Source of the DNA: Bacillota bacterium
GTDB taxonomy: Bacteria; Bacillota; Clostridia; Acetivibrionales; DUMC01
Direction: 5' to 3'
DNA: 58,964 nucleotides
Assembly: GCA_013314855.1 (NCBI GenBank)
Contig: JABUEW010000006.1
Location: 1 to 58,964, forward strand
Part shown: one piece after another, positions 41,871 through 51,326 of the stretch
How the letters are laid out: each line of letters opens with the position of its first letter
Position numbering within the stretch: position 1 is the first letter of the stretch
Program-made: the position numbers and the translations under genes
The notes under the pieces: generated by a model
The model's input: only the letters and a program-made list of their open reading frames with translations
Told to the model about the DNA's origin: nothing
Database searches by the model: none

Positions 41871-42908
41871 ATGGCAACAATTCAGGATGTGGCCAAAATG
41901 GCAGGTGTATCTGTTGCTACAGTATCCAGGGTGCTTAACAATAGTCCCCTGGTATCTGAAAAAACACGGGAAAATGTAATGAAAGCCATAAAAATTTTAG
42001 ATTACCGGCCAAACCTCCTTGGAAGGAATTTAAGGCGGACCGAAACCAGAATGGTACTTGTTCTTCTTCCAAGTATATCTAATCCTTTCTATTCAAGGGT
42101 AGTTAAGGGTATTGAGGCTGTTGCCCGTGAAAACGGTTATAATATCATGTTATGTAATACGGATTCCAAACCGGAAAGGGAGTCAGTATATCTTCAAATA
42201 TTACGGAACAGGCTTGCGGATGGAGTTATTTTCATGGCACCGGAATTGGGACCAGAGGAGTTATCGGATATTAGCAGAAATTTCCCTGTTGTACAATGCT
42301 GTGAGTATAAGGAAGGGGCTTCGGTATCACAGGTTTCAATAGATAATTTTAGGGGAGCATATAAGGCTGTTGGGCATCTTATAGGGTTAGGGCACAAAAG
42401 GATAGGAATGATAACCTGTAAAAACAACTTTGTGTCAACAATCCAGCGTAAAGCAGGTTATAAAAAAGCAATAGAAGATGCAGGGCTTGTTTTTGACCCC
42501 AGTTTGATCAAATACGGCAATTATAGTTTCAAGAGTGGAATAAAGGCCGCAAAACAGTTTTTATTAATGCACGGAAATATTCCTACTGCAGTTTTTGCCA
42601 TATCCGATGTTATGGCTATTGGAGCAATAAGGGGCTTTAAGGAAAAAGGCGTTAAGGTACCTGATGATATTTCTGTCATAGGATTTGACGGTATAAGTTA
42701 TGCTGAAATGTATAACCCAACCCTTACAACCATTTCACAGCCCCAGTACGAATTAGGCTGTGAATCAATGAAGCTTTTGTTAATGCATATACGGAGGGAG
42801 GTAAGTGAACCGCGAAATGTGATACTGGAACATGAACTAATAATTAGAGAATCTACCGGAAAGGTTTCCAGTATTAACAAGGATGACGGGGAAGCTAACG
42901 GAATATAA
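41871..42908 (+). CDS. LacI family transcriptional regulator
   Basis: A 345-residue repressor. The N-terminus MATIQDVAKMAGVSVATVSR is the LacI helix-turn-helix, followed by the hinge helix (YRPNLLGRNLRRTET). The periplasmic-binding-type effector domain has LPSISNPFYSRVVKGIE, VSIDNFRGAYKAVGHLI and VIGFDGISYAEMYNPTLTTI. GGGGG precedes the ATG. The adjacent dehydrogenase and isomerase genes are likely targets along with its own promoter. An imperfect tandem repeat crosses its stop. Confidence 0.93.
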   Translation: MATIQDVAKMAGVSVATVSRVLNNSPLVSEKTRENVMKAIKILDYRPNLLGRNLRRTETRMVLVLLPSISNPFYSRVVKGIEAVARENGYNIMLCNTDSKPERESVYLQILRNRLADGVIFMAPELGPEELSDISRNFPVVQCCEYKEGASVSQVSIDNFRGAYKAVGHLIGLGHKRIGMITCKNNFVSTIQRKAGYKKAIEDAGLVFDPSLIKYGNYSFKSGIKAAKQFLLMHGNIPTAVFAISDVMAIGAIRGFKEKGVKVPDDISVIGFDGISYAEMYNPTLTTISQPQYELGCESMKLLLMHIRREVSEPRNVILEHELIIRESTGKVSSINKDDGEANGI

Positions 42909-42985
42909 AGAAGTGTAACTAAATATAAAGAAGCGTAACCGAGCGAAGCATAACCGAACGTAAAGAGGCTAATAGAATGTAAGGA
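42902..42985 (+). repeat. Degenerate tandem repeats starting at the lacI stop codon
   Basis: A 20-base unit aatataaagaagtgtaacta at 42902-42921 is followed by a near copy at 42922-42941 and further degenerate copies (taaagaggctaa, gtaaggaagtgtaac). The first unit contains the TAA stop (42906-42908). The rest of the spacer up to 43134 has no gene and no clear terminator. Confidence 0.75.
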
Positions 42986-43134
42986 AGTGTAACAGGTGAA
43001 TAACAGGAGAATACTAGGAATATAACAGAATAGCCGGCACAATAGGCCAAATATTATGAAGCTGGCTGTTGCTGTTAAAATATAAAAATAAGTATTATAT
43101 TGAAAATCACTATAAAAAATAAGGGGGTTGTTGT

Positions 43135-44247
43135 ATGTCAACATGTTGTAAATGTACTGAGAGCAACAAAAAACTTAAGGTGGGGATTATCGGCTGCGGA
43201 GGCATAGCAAACGGTAAACATATGCCCAGTCTTAAAAAGCTGGATATCGTAGAGATGGTTGCGTTTTGCGACATTGTAAAGGAAAGGGCCGAAGAGGCGG
43301 CAAAGAAGTTCGGCACCAGTGATGCTTTTGTTTGTACGGATTATAGGGATTTACTGAAAGATAAGTCCATTGATGTAGTACATATATGTACTCCCAACAA
43401 ATCCCATGGATTTATTACTGTTGATGCACTGGAAGCCGGTAAGCATGTGATGTGTGAAAAACCTATGGCTAAAACTGCCGAAGATGCGCGCAAGATGGTG
43501 GAAGCTGCAAAGCGGACGGGTAAGAAACTTACCATTGGTTACCAAAACCGTTTTACTCCCGAAGCTCAATATCTTTACAAGGTATGCCGTAGAGGGGACC
43601 TTGGAGAGATTTATTTTGCAAAGGCCCATGCAATCCGCAGGCGTGCCGTACCTACATGGGGAGTGTTCCTGAATGAGGAAGAGCAAGGGGGAGGACCTCT
43701 AATCGATATCGGGACCCACGCCCTTGACCTTACATTATGGATGATGGATAATTATAGGCCAAGGATTGTTATGGGTACTACATACCATAAATTGGGCAAG
43801 AGAAAGAATGCTGCAAATGCATGGGGGCCATGGGACCCAGAGAAATTTACCGTTGAGGATTCCGCATTCGGGTTTGTTGTAATGGAGGACGGCGCAACCA
43901 TAATATTGGAATCCAGTTGGGCTTTAAATACTCTCCAAGTAGGTGAAGCTAAAACAACTCTGTGTGGTACTGAAGGTGGAGCCGATATGTGGGATGGCCT
44001 TAGGATAAACGGTGAGGAATTCAGCAGTCTCTACACAAAGAAACCGGAACTTGGCGCCGGCGGAGTTGCTTTTTATGAAGGAAAAGCTGAAAGTGCTTCA
44101 GATAAAGAAGCAAGGCTTTGGGTTGAATCCATCCTTAACGATACCGAGCCTGTTGTAAAACCCGAACAGGCCCTTGTAGTTACAGAGATATTGGAGGCTA
44201 TATATACATCCTCAAAGACAGGAGAGCCGGTATATTTTAACAAGTAA
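43135..44247 (+). CDS. Gfo/Idh/MocA family oxidoreductase
   Basis: An NAD(P)-dependent sugar or inositol dehydrogenase of 370 residues. The Rossmann motif is VGIIGCGGIANGKHMPSL. EKPMAKTAEDARKMV carries the catalytic Lys. The GGPLIDIGTHALDLTLWMMD block contains the Asp/His of the active site. GGGGG seven bases before ATG gives the ribosome site. It is followed by a TIM-barrel isomerase/epimerase, a pairing common in inositol and 3-keto-sugar pathways. The probable reaction is oxidation or reduction of a cyclic sugar; the substrate is unknown. Confidence 0.9.
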   Translation: MSTCCKCTESNKKLKVGIIGCGGIANGKHMPSLKKLDIVEMVAFCDIVKERAEEAAKKFGTSDAFVCTDYRDLLKDKSIDVVHICTPNKSHGFITVDALEAGKHVMCEKPMAKTAEDARKMVEAAKRTGKKLTIGYQNRFTPEAQYLYKVCRRGDLGEIYFAKAHAIRRRAVPTWGVFLNEEEQGGGPLIDIGTHALDLTLWMMDNYRPRIVMGTTYHKLGKRKNAANAWGPWDPEKFTVEDSAFGFVVMEDGATIILESSWALNTLQVGEAKTTLCGTEGGADMWDGLRINGEEFSSLYTKKPELGAGGVAFYEGKAESASDKEARLWVESILNDTEPVVKPEQALVVTEILEAIYTSSKTGEPVYFNK

Positions 44248-44291
44248 GTTTATAATTTGTTTAGTAAATTAATAAGGGAGTTGAGTTAAAT

Positions 44292-45212
44292 ATGAAACTG
44301 GGCTTTTTAACAGTATGTCTAGGAAATATGCCTCTCGAGGAAAAGGTAAAGTGGGCTGCCGAAAACGGCTTTCAAACACTCGAAGTTGCATGTTGGCCAA
44401 AGGATAATGACAGGGATTATTCTTCAAGCGACATAGATGTAGCAAATCTTACCGAGAAGGAAGCTGAAAGGATAAAAGCATGTTTTAAAGAATACGGGCT
44501 TACTATTTCATCGTTGGCTTACTATGACAATAACCTTCACAATAACTTGGAAAAAAGGTCTTTTGTCAATAACCATGTAAAAAAGTGTATTGATGCTGCA
44601 GTAATGCTTGAAACTTCAATGGTAGGTACTTTTGTAGGCAGAAACATTGATAAAAGCATCCAGGATAACTTTGACGAGTATGAAAAAGTATTCGGGGAAC
44701 TGGTGCGTTATGCGGAAGACAGGGGAATAAAGATAATAATTGAAAACTGCCCAATGCAAGGGTGGCAAGTACCCGGCCTTCCCGGTACTATCTCCTTTAC
44801 TCCGGAATTATGGGAAGAAATGTTTAAAAGAATACCAAGTAAAAATTTCGGGCTCAACTATGATCCATCGCATCTGTTATTTCAATTGATAGATTATAAT
44901 GCGCCGGTATCAAAATTTGCTGATAGGATATTCCACGTACATGCAAAGGATGCGCAGGTTTTTGAAGATAAACTGAAATGGTATGGTGTCTTCAATAAAC
45001 AATTGAACAAAAAACATGGTGAAGGATATTGGATGTTCCGTATGCCGGGCTTGGGGCAGGTAGATTGGGGCAAATTTATCAGCACACTTAAGGGAGCGGG
45101 TTATGATGGTGTTATAAGTATTGAACATGAGGACCCGTTATACGAAGGAAGTATTGAAAAAGTAAAAGAAGGTCTTATACTGGGGAAAAAACACCTGGAA
45201 CAGTTTATATAA
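44292..45212 (+). CDS. Sugar phosphate isomerase/epimerase (AP endonuclease 2 fold)
   Basis: A TIM-barrel enzyme of the xylose isomerase-like superfamily, 306 residues. Metal-binding residues are in IIIENCPMQGW (Glu), LNYDPSHL (Asp, His), FHVHAKDA (His) and ISIEHEDPLY (Glu). Together with the Gfo/Idh/MocA enzyme 44 bases upstream it probably converts a keto-sugar or inosose. AGGGAG precedes the ATG. Confidence 0.88.
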   Translation: MKLGFLTVCLGNMPLEEKVKWAAENGFQTLEVACWPKDNDRDYSSSDIDVANLTEKEAERIKACFKEYGLTISSLAYYDNNLHNNLEKRSFVNNHVKKCIDAAVMLETSMVGTFVGRNIDKSIQDNFDEYEKVFGELVRYAEDRGIKIIIENCPMQGWQVPGLPGTISFTPELWEEMFKRIPSKNFGLNYDPSHLLFQLIDYNAPVSKFADRIFHVHAKDAQVFEDKLKWYGVFNKQLNKKHGEGYWMFRMPGLGQVDWGKFISTLKGAGYDGVISIEHEDPLYEGSIEKVKEGLILGKKHLEQFI

Positions 45213-45239
45213 ACTTAAAACTTAACGGCAATCTTAACG

Positions 45240-45263
45240 GCGCCTGTACTGAAGTGCAGGCGC
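45240..45263 (+). terminator. GC-rich hairpin after the isomerase gene
   Basis: gcgcctgtac pairs with gtgcaggcgc around a tgaa loop, with one wobble, making a 10-bp stem. It is not followed by a T-run, so it may stop transcription poorly or act as an mRNA end stabiliser. It separates this unit from the convergent AraC gene. Confidence 0.5.
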
Positions 45264-45322
45264 TATGTCGTTTCAATGGCGGGTAATTCTATGAACTGTT
45301 CGGAACAGTTCTTTTGAAATTC

Positions 45323-46255
45323 TCAAGTTAAAGAGGTCTGTTCCTGTGGCTCATCCTGTGGATTACCCTGTGGATTACTCTCCGGTTTATTTTTTCTGAA
45401 CCTTGAGGGTGGATTGCCGTAGTATTTTTTGAAAAGCTTGCTGAAATGATAAACATCATCATAACCTACGCTTTTGGCTACGGCTTTTACAGGTAGGTTA
45501 CCCTCTTCAAGCAGTTTTAGTGCTTTTGACAGGCGCACTTTTATTAAATAATTAATCGGGGATTCTCCGATTTCTTCTTTAAATATTTTTGATATATATA
45601 CGGGACTTAAGTACATATTCCTGGATATTTTTTCAAGAGATATTGCATTCATATAATTTTCATTAATATATGATACAATTGTATTGACAATATTTACTCT
45701 ATCATACGATTCAAAGTTAAACATGTAACTTTCATTATAAGTCTCGCGCAGGGAAACATCTTTGGCAATCATGGATGTTTCCCTGAGGAAAATAATAATT
45801 AGTTTCATTAACAGTGATTTTAAAAGAAGCCCACACCCCGGTTCGTCCTTTTCTTGTTCTGCAATAATTTCACTGCAGCACCTTAGAAAATCCTGTTCAT
45901 ACCTGGCAAATTTAAATACAGGGCTTATGTTTTCAGGAATTAAAAAGTCTTTTTGCAAACCTTCTATACATATATTGGTAAAACCTGCATGGAATTCCAT
46001 TGATTCCTGCCCCGGATTCATTAACCGGCAATGATATACTCCCGGGTTAATGACAATCAAATCTCCCTTTTTCAATTGGTAGAAAGTACCGTTTATATTA
46101 TAGGTACTATCTCCGGAAAGAAAATATATTATTGAAATAAAGTCATGGCAATGATATTTGGTACTATTCCGTTCGCCATATTTTCTTTTAAATATATATA
46201 ATACTCTGGGGTTGAAATTTTCTTCATCTATACCCAAATCGTACAAGCAAATCAC
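45323..46255 (-). CDS. AraC family transcriptional regulator
   Basis: 310 residues. The N-terminal cupin domain (YHCHDFISIIYFLSGDSTYN, VINPGVYHCRLMNPG) senses an effector. The two helix-turn-helix units lie at the C-terminus (ISLEKISRNMYLSPVYISKI and LPVKAVAKSVGYDDVYHFSK, then YYGNPPSRFRK). The gene is convergent with the sugar-isomerase gene and divergent from the ABC exporter genes, so either could be its target. The last residues (ESNPQGNPQDEPQEQ) are a repeat-like tail. Confidence 0.9.
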   Translation of the reverse strand: MICLYDLGIDEENFNPRVLYIFKRKYGERNSTKYHCHDFISIIYFLSGDSTYNINGTFYQLKKGDLIVINPGVYHCRLMNPGQESMEFHAGFTNICIEGLQKDFLIPENISPVFKFARYEQDFLRCCSEIIAEQEKDEPGCGLLLKSLLMKLIIIFLRETSMIAKDVSLRETYNESYMFNFESYDRVNIVNTIVSYINENYMNAISLEKISRNMYLSPVYISKIFKEEIGESPINYLIKVRLSKALKLLEEGNLPVKAVAKSVGYDDVYHFSKLFKKYYGNPPSRFRKNKPESNPQGNPQDEPQEQTSLT

Positions 46256-46417
46256 ATCCCATCTCTATAACACCTTAATTTTATACCATTTAATTATATC
46301 TTGGCAACTGATAAATTTTGTATAAGAATATACATCATAAGGTTAAAAAACTACATTTTATTAGAAAATATAATCACTCATAATAATACAATGCCTTTAA
46401 TGTTATGGTGATAAATT

Positions 46418-48241
46418 ATGAGAGTGCTTAAATTTTTTTGGCGGTATTTAAAAAAATACAAGTTTTTTTTAGTGACAATATTTGTATTTATGATGGTAAA
46501 TGCACTGCTGGGGTTGGTTACTCCTTATATCTCCGGCATGATAGTAGATGAGGTTATTGTTAACAAAAAAAGAGAGTTGTTCCTTAAACTATTGGTGTTA
46601 CTGTTATCTGGTGTTTTATTCAAATCCATAGCTCGCTATTTTTCGCTTATGTTGATAGAAAGAACAACACAGGACTTCCAGTTTGATGTAAGAAATGAAA
46701 TGTATTCAAGAATGCAAAAAATGGATTTTTCTTATTTTGATAGGACCAAGACAGGAGATATAATGACAAGAATAAGCGGGGACCTGCAGGTAGTCAGGAA
46801 TTTTATAGCAGGTTCCGCAACTGTAGTTTTTGAAAGCTTGTTCAGCTTTGTATTTGTTATGATACTAATGGTAAGGATGAATTTTTTGTTCACAATATTG
46901 CTATTGGCGGTAACTCCATTTATTGGGTATTTTACTTTCGATATGACAAAGAAGACAAAGCCTTTAAATTCCGAATGGCATGAACAGGTTACCAGGTTAA
47001 ATTCTGTTGTGCAGGAAAACATTAGCGGGAACAGGGTTGTAAAGGCATTTTGTAATGAGGATTTTGAGATACGGAAATTTACAAAGGAAAACGAGGGTTA
47101 CAAAAATGAGTATGGAAAATGGGTAGATATATGGAAAAAGTATTTACCCGTTATAAACTTTCTGGGCGGTATGATGACTGTAGTTATTATTCTGGTGGGT
47201 GGAATACTTGTAATAAACGGTAAGCTTTCCTATGGTCAGCTGGTTGTCTTTACCGGCCTTTCCGGTACTCTCAGCGTGCCTATAAATATGGCAAACTGGT
47301 TAAGTGACCAGGTGCAGAAGTTTTTTGCATCAGGAGAAAAAATTATTGAGCTGATGACTGTCGAACCCAAAATCGCAGATGCGGAAAACAGTATTGCGCT
47401 TGAAAAATACAGAGGGGAAATAGAGTTTAGAAATGTGTCTTTCAGTTATAATGGGGAGAGAGTCTTAAAAAATATTAATATGCACGTAAAACCCGGACAG
47501 ACTGTGGGTATTATAGGCCCTACAGGTTCAGGCAAGTCTACCCTGGTTAACCTGATTTGCAGGTTTTACGATTGCACTGAAGGGGAAATATTAGTTGACG
47601 GTTTAAACATAAAGGAAATTCGAAAAAAGAGTTTAAGAAGAAATATAGCAATTGCCATGCAAGACACATTCCTGTTTTCGGATACAATAGAAGGAAATAT
47701 TGCATACGGCGTGCCGGATGCCGCAATTGAAAGCGTCCAACGTGCGGCAGCTGCAGCAGGCGCGCACCATTTTATATTGGAGCTTTCGGATGGGTATGAC
47801 ACTATAGTAGGAGAGCGCGGAGTAGGACTCTCTGGAGGCCAACGCCAGAGGGTATCTCTTGCAAGGGCTTTATTGAAAGATGCCCCTATTATGATTTTTG
47901 ACGATATTACCTCCAGTGTGGACGTTGAAACAGAACAGAAGATCCAGGAGTCTCTTAAATCTGTTTACAGTGGTAAGACCACCTTTATAATATCCCATAG
48001 GATATCTTCTGTTAGGAATGCGGATATAGTATTTGTCCTGGATAAGGGACAAATCATAGAGCAGGGAACTCACCGGGAACTCCTGGAAAAGAAGGGGTAT
48101 TACTATAGCGTATTTATGATTCAAAGCGGAAAGAGCAAAGCTTTAAGCGAAAATTTAAGCGAAAACCTAAACGAAAACCTAAATGAAAATATAAGCGAAA
48201 ATTTAAGTGAAACTCTAAATGAAACTCTAGTGAAACTTTAA
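46418..48241 (+). CDS. ABC exporter half-transporter with degenerate catalytic site
   Basis: A type IV ABC exporter: six membrane helices then an ATPase domain (607 residues). Walker A is GPTGSGKST, the signature LSGGQRQRVSLARALL, Walker B IMIFDDITSSVD, followed by an ISHR switch. The residue after the Walker B Asp is Asp, not the catalytic Glu, as in the BmrC/TM287 half of heterodimeric exporters. The partner gene starts 32 bases downstream. The C-terminal tail consists of seven 12-base repeats encoding L-(S/N)-E-N units. Substrates of such pumps are drugs or lipids; nothing here is specific. Confidence 0.88.
   Translation: MRVLKFFWRYLKKYKFFLVTIFVFMMVNALLGLVTPYISGMIVDEVIVNKKRELFLKLLVLLLSGVLFKSIARYFSLMLIERTTQDFQFDVRNEMYSRMQKMDFSYFDRTKTGDIMTRISGDLQVVRNFIAGSATVVFESLFSFVFVMILMVRMNFLFTILLLAVTPFIGYFTFDMTKKTKPLNSEWHEQVTRLNSVVQENISGNRVVKAFCNEDFEIRKFTKENEGYKNEYGKWVDIWKKYLPVINFLGGMMTVVIILVGGILVINGKLSYGQLVVFTGLSGTLSVPINMANWLSDQVQKFFASGEKIIELMTVEPKIADAENSIALEKYRGEIEFRNVSFSYNGERVLKNINMHVKPGQTVGIIGPTGSGKSTLVNLICRFYDCTEGEILVDGLNIKEIRKKSLRRNIAIAMQDTFLFSDTIEGNIAYGVPDAAIESVQRAAAAAGAHHFILELSDGYDTIVGERGVGLSGGQRQRVSLARALLKDAPIMIFDDITSSVDVETEQKIQESLKSVYSGKTTFIISHRISSVRNADIVFVLDKGQIIEQGTHRELLEKKGYYYSVFMIQSGKSKALSENLSENLNENLNENISENLSETLNETLVKL
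48143..48226 (+). repeat. Seven in-frame 12-base repeats at the 3' end of the exporter gene
   Basis: The units, from ttaagcgaaaat (48143) to ctaaatgaaact (ending 48226), share the pattern YTAARYGAAAAY. They encode L-S/N-E-N/T tetrapeptides, adding about 28 residues to the C-terminus. The multiple of three keeps the frame, so copy number can change without loss of the protein. Confidence 0.92.
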
Positions 48242-48273
48242 ATAACTCTTTAGTGAAGTTAGGGTAGGTTGGA

Positions 48274-50115
48274 ATGGCTAGAAATAAATATGATATTGAT
48301 GAAAAGCTTGAAGGCGAATTTAATATAAACTACTTGAAAAGGATTTCGGGGTATGTTAAGCCTTATAAAAAAAAGATGGTATTAACTTTATTCCTTATGG
48401 TACTTACCACCTCGGCGTCCCTTTTAGGTCCATATCTAATAAAAGATGCCCTGGATAATAGAATACCGCAGAAGGATGTGCCGGGGCTTATATTGCTGTC
48501 GGCTTTGTTTACCCTTACACTTGTTATTATAGCGGTATGTTCAAGGTTTAGAATTGAGCTTATTAATGATGTGGGTCAAAGCATTATACGGGATATCCGT
48601 CTGGATTTGTTTTCCCACTTGCAAACACTGCCCTTTTCTTATTACGACAGCAGGCCTCATGGTAAGATATATGTAAGGGTTATAAACTATGTAAATAATA
48701 TTGGAAACTTGCTTTCCAACGGGCTTATCCAGGTAATTATAGATGTTATAAGCCTGGCATTTATAGTTGTCATTATGTTTTCTATTGATGTCAGGCTAAC
48801 CCTTCTTAGCCTGCTTGGACTTCCGGTACTTTTGCTTGCGGTTTTCCTTATAAAAGGAAGGCAAAGGAGAGCCTGGCAGGATGTCAGTACCAAGCAGTCA
48901 AACCTCAATGCCTATATTCATGAGAGTATATCAGGTGTGAAGGTTACCCAGGCTTATATCCGTGAGGATATGAATCTTAATATATTGAAGGAACTGGGTG
49001 AGAAGTATAGAACATCATGGATGAAGGCAGTAAGCAGCAGCTTTATTCTGGGGCCCATTGTAGAAAACATATCGGTGTTGGTTACATGCTTAATATATAT
49101 GGCAGGGATATCATGGATTGCAGGGGGCGTATCATTAGGGGTAATTGTGGCATTTACAAGTTATACCGGGAGGTTCTGGGGGCCTATTAACAACCTCAGT
49201 AACTTTTACAACCAGATTGTTACTGCAATGGCGTACCTGGAAAGGGTATTTGAAACTATGGATGAGAAGCCGACGGTAGCTGATATTCCAGGTGCTTATG
49301 AAATGCCTCCCATAAAAGGGAAAGTGGAATTTAAAAATGTGAGCTTCAGCTATGAAGAAGGCGGAAGGTTGATTCTGGATAATGTAAGTTTTACTGCAAA
49401 TCCCGGCGAATCAATAGCTTTAGTAGGTCCTACCGGTGCCGGTAAAACTACAATCGTCAATCTAATAAGCAGGTTTTATAATATCAACTCAGGGGAAATC
49501 CTTATTGACGGAATTAATATAGAGGAAGTAACTCTGAAATCTTTAAGAAAACAAATGGGCATAATGCTCCAGGATACTTTTATTTTCTCTGGCAATATTA
49601 TTGATAATATTAAGTACGGGAAGCTTGATGCGACAGAAGAGGAGGTAATAAAAGCTGCAAAGGCGGTAATGGCCCATGATTTTATTATGGAGATGGAAGG
49701 CGGGTATTATGCCGAGGTAAGTGAAAGGGGTTCAACCCTGTCTGCAGGACAGAGGCAGTTAATTTCATTTGCAAGGACCCTCTTGGCCGATCCTAAAATT
49801 CTTATACTGGACGAAGCAACTTCAAGCATTGACACGAAAACGGAAATTGCCTTGCAAAAGGGACTTGAAAAGCTTCTTGAGGGAAGAACATCCTTTATTA
49901 TTGCCCACAGGCTGTCTACCATCAAAAACGCTTCGAGAATCATGTATATAGATAATGGCAAAATAATTGAACAGGGAACCCATGATGAGCTTCTAGCCAA
50001 AAAAGGTGCATACTGGAGGCTTTATACCGAACAGTACAGGTATCTTGAAGGGGACTATGAAGGTACTACGGATACCACGGACACTACAGAGGAAGTATTA
50101 TTTTTATACCGCTAG
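48274..50115 (+). CDS. ABC exporter half-transporter with canonical ATPase site
   Basis: The partner of the preceding gene, 613 residues. Six membrane helices precede the ATPase with Walker A GPTGAGKTT, Walker B ILILDEATSSID with the catalytic Glu, and IAHRLSTI. The signature reads LSAGQRQLISFARTLL, with Ala where the usual is Gly. A heterodimer with one normal and one degenerate site is expected. The C-terminus has a Thr/Asp repeat (GTTDTTDTTEEV). Its 3' end overlaps the convergent lipid-kinase gene by 32 bases. Confidence 0.88.
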   Translation: MARNKYDIDEKLEGEFNINYLKRISGYVKPYKKKMVLTLFLMVLTTSASLLGPYLIKDALDNRIPQKDVPGLILLSALFTLTLVIIAVCSRFRIELINDVGQSIIRDIRLDLFSHLQTLPFSYYDSRPHGKIYVRVINYVNNIGNLLSNGLIQVIIDVISLAFIVVIMFSIDVRLTLLSLLGLPVLLLAVFLIKGRQRRAWQDVSTKQSNLNAYIHESISGVKVTQAYIREDMNLNILKELGEKYRTSWMKAVSSSFILGPIVENISVLVTCLIYMAGISWIAGGVSLGVIVAFTSYTGRFWGPINNLSNFYNQIVTAMAYLERVFETMDEKPTVADIPGAYEMPPIKGKVEFKNVSFSYEEGGRLILDNVSFTANPGESIALVGPTGAGKTTIVNLISRFYNINSGEILIDGINIEEVTLKSLRKQMGIMLQDTFIFSGNIIDNIKYGKLDATEEEVIKAAKAVMAHDFIMEMEGGYYAEVSERGSTLSAGQRQLISFARTLLADPKILILDEATSSIDTKTEIALQKGLEKLLEGRTSFIIAHRLSTIKNASRIMYIDNGKIIEQGTHDELLAKKGAYWRLYTEQYRYLEGDYEGTTDTTDTTEEVLFLYR

Positions 50116-50998
50116 GTATTATTTCAAAATCAATTTTTCCTTCAATTATACTGGTTTCGCCGTCAACATTCATTGCAACCTTGTTCTTGCTGATAATATT
50201 TACGTTTTTACCCCTGTGGAAAGAAACCTCTTTTATTTCTGCATGGTTACCCCTTATGAACCTGGGGAGAAATTTTAAAATTTTTAGTCTTCCTACGTAT
50301 TCAATAAGGCAGATATTCAGAAAACCGTCGTTTATCTCGGCTGAAGGTGCAGGCTGCATCCCGCCGCCATAATACTTCCCGTTGGCAACAGCCACCAGGA
50401 GAGTGTCTTTTTCTATGGTTTTACCGTCAATTGTTATTTTTAACTGGTTGCTTTTATAACTTAACAGTGTTGCAAAAACGCTTAAAATATAAGCAAATAA
50501 ACCGGATATAAAGGGAAGTTTTTTTATTTTATGGGATTTATAGGCCACTTCCGCATCAAAACCTAAAGAAGATATATTTATAAAGTATCTACCGTTTATT
50601 TTGCCCATGTCAACTATAAATTCTTTGCCGTTAACCAGTCTTTCCAGTAATTTATCTTTTAAAGCTTGCTTTCCTGACAAATCCTTGTTGACAAAATATT
50701 TTGTAAGGCTTTTGAAAAAATCATTTCCTGAGCCGGCAGGGATAACAGCCAATGAACTGTTACTTCCTACTATCCCGTTGAGGACTTCGTTAAGGGTTCC
50801 GTCCCCTCCTACCGAATAAACTCTGAAAGTGTCCCTGCTTACATACTGTTTAACTAACTCAACACCATGCCCGGGGTATCTTGTAGTTTCTATAAAGTAT
50901 ATGTCATTTCTACCGGAAAAATATTCATTGATTTTAGGAATATACTCCACTGTTTTACCTTTTCCTGCAACCGGATTTATAATAAACAAATGTTTCAT
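50084..50998 (-). CDS. Diacylglycerol/lipid kinase (YegS/BmrU family)
   Basis: A lipid kinase with the DAGK catalytic domain. INPVAGKGKT at the start, SVGGDGTLNEVLNGI for ATP binding, and PAGSGNDFF are hallmarks. GGGMQPAPSAEINDGFLNI lies in the C-terminal domain. It phosphorylates diacylglycerol or a related lipid; in Gram-positive cells this recycles lipid from lipoteichoic acid synthesis, and an LtaS-type gene lies 5 kb away. ATG 50998 follows GGAGG; a longer frame from 51016 is not needed. The gene overlaps the convergent exporter gene at its 3' end. Confidence 0.9.
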   Translation of the reverse strand: MKHLFIINPVAGKGKTVEYIPKINEYFSGRNDIYFIETTRYPGHGVELVKQYVSRDTFRVYSVGGDGTLNEVLNGIVGSNSSLAVIPAGSGNDFFKSLTKYFVNKDLSGKQALKDKLLERLVNGKEFIVDMGKINGRYFINISSLGFDAEVAYKSHKIKKLPFISGLFAYILSVFATLLSYKSNQLKITIDGKTIEKDTLLVAVANGKYYGGGMQPAPSAEINDGFLNICLIEYVGRLKILKFLPRFIRGNHAEIKEVSFHRGKNVNIISKNKVAMNVDGETSIIEGKIDFEIIPSGIKIILPL

Positions 50999-51326
50999 GT
51001 TTTTCCTCCAAAACATCTATAACCTGTGGTAATTATAATATAACAACATTATGTAAAAATATTAAAAATATTATATAAAACATCATATAATAACCGACAA
51101 GAGTAAACAATAATTTATTAAAAAAATTAATACTTTTCTAAATATTCATGCAGCGCTCGATGTATAAAATTAAAACACAGGTGCAAAAACAGGTGCAAAA
51201 TTTAAATGGTTGTATTTAGGTAAAATGATTGTTAAAATAAAGTTGTTCGGCGACCCCGGCTTAAATACAATTTGTTGTTGTATTAATAGTTGCCTTAAGG
51301 GTTACCAGGAGGAGGTAGGTATTAAG
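50999..51326. other. AT-rich intergenic region
   Basis: No gene is recognised. A direct repeat acaggtgcaaaa occurs twice near 51177-51200. The plus-strand peptidase frame is open back to 51210, but its family-like part and a strong ribosome site begin only at about 51310. Confidence 0.45.

Noticed and set aside
45240-45263. Hairpin as a classical rho-independent terminator
   Set aside because: The stem is strong but no T-run follows; it is kept only as a weak terminator-like structure.
48143-48226. Regular repeats that could suggest a CRISPR array
   Set aside because: The units are 12 bases, contiguous and in frame with the exporter; there are no spacers.
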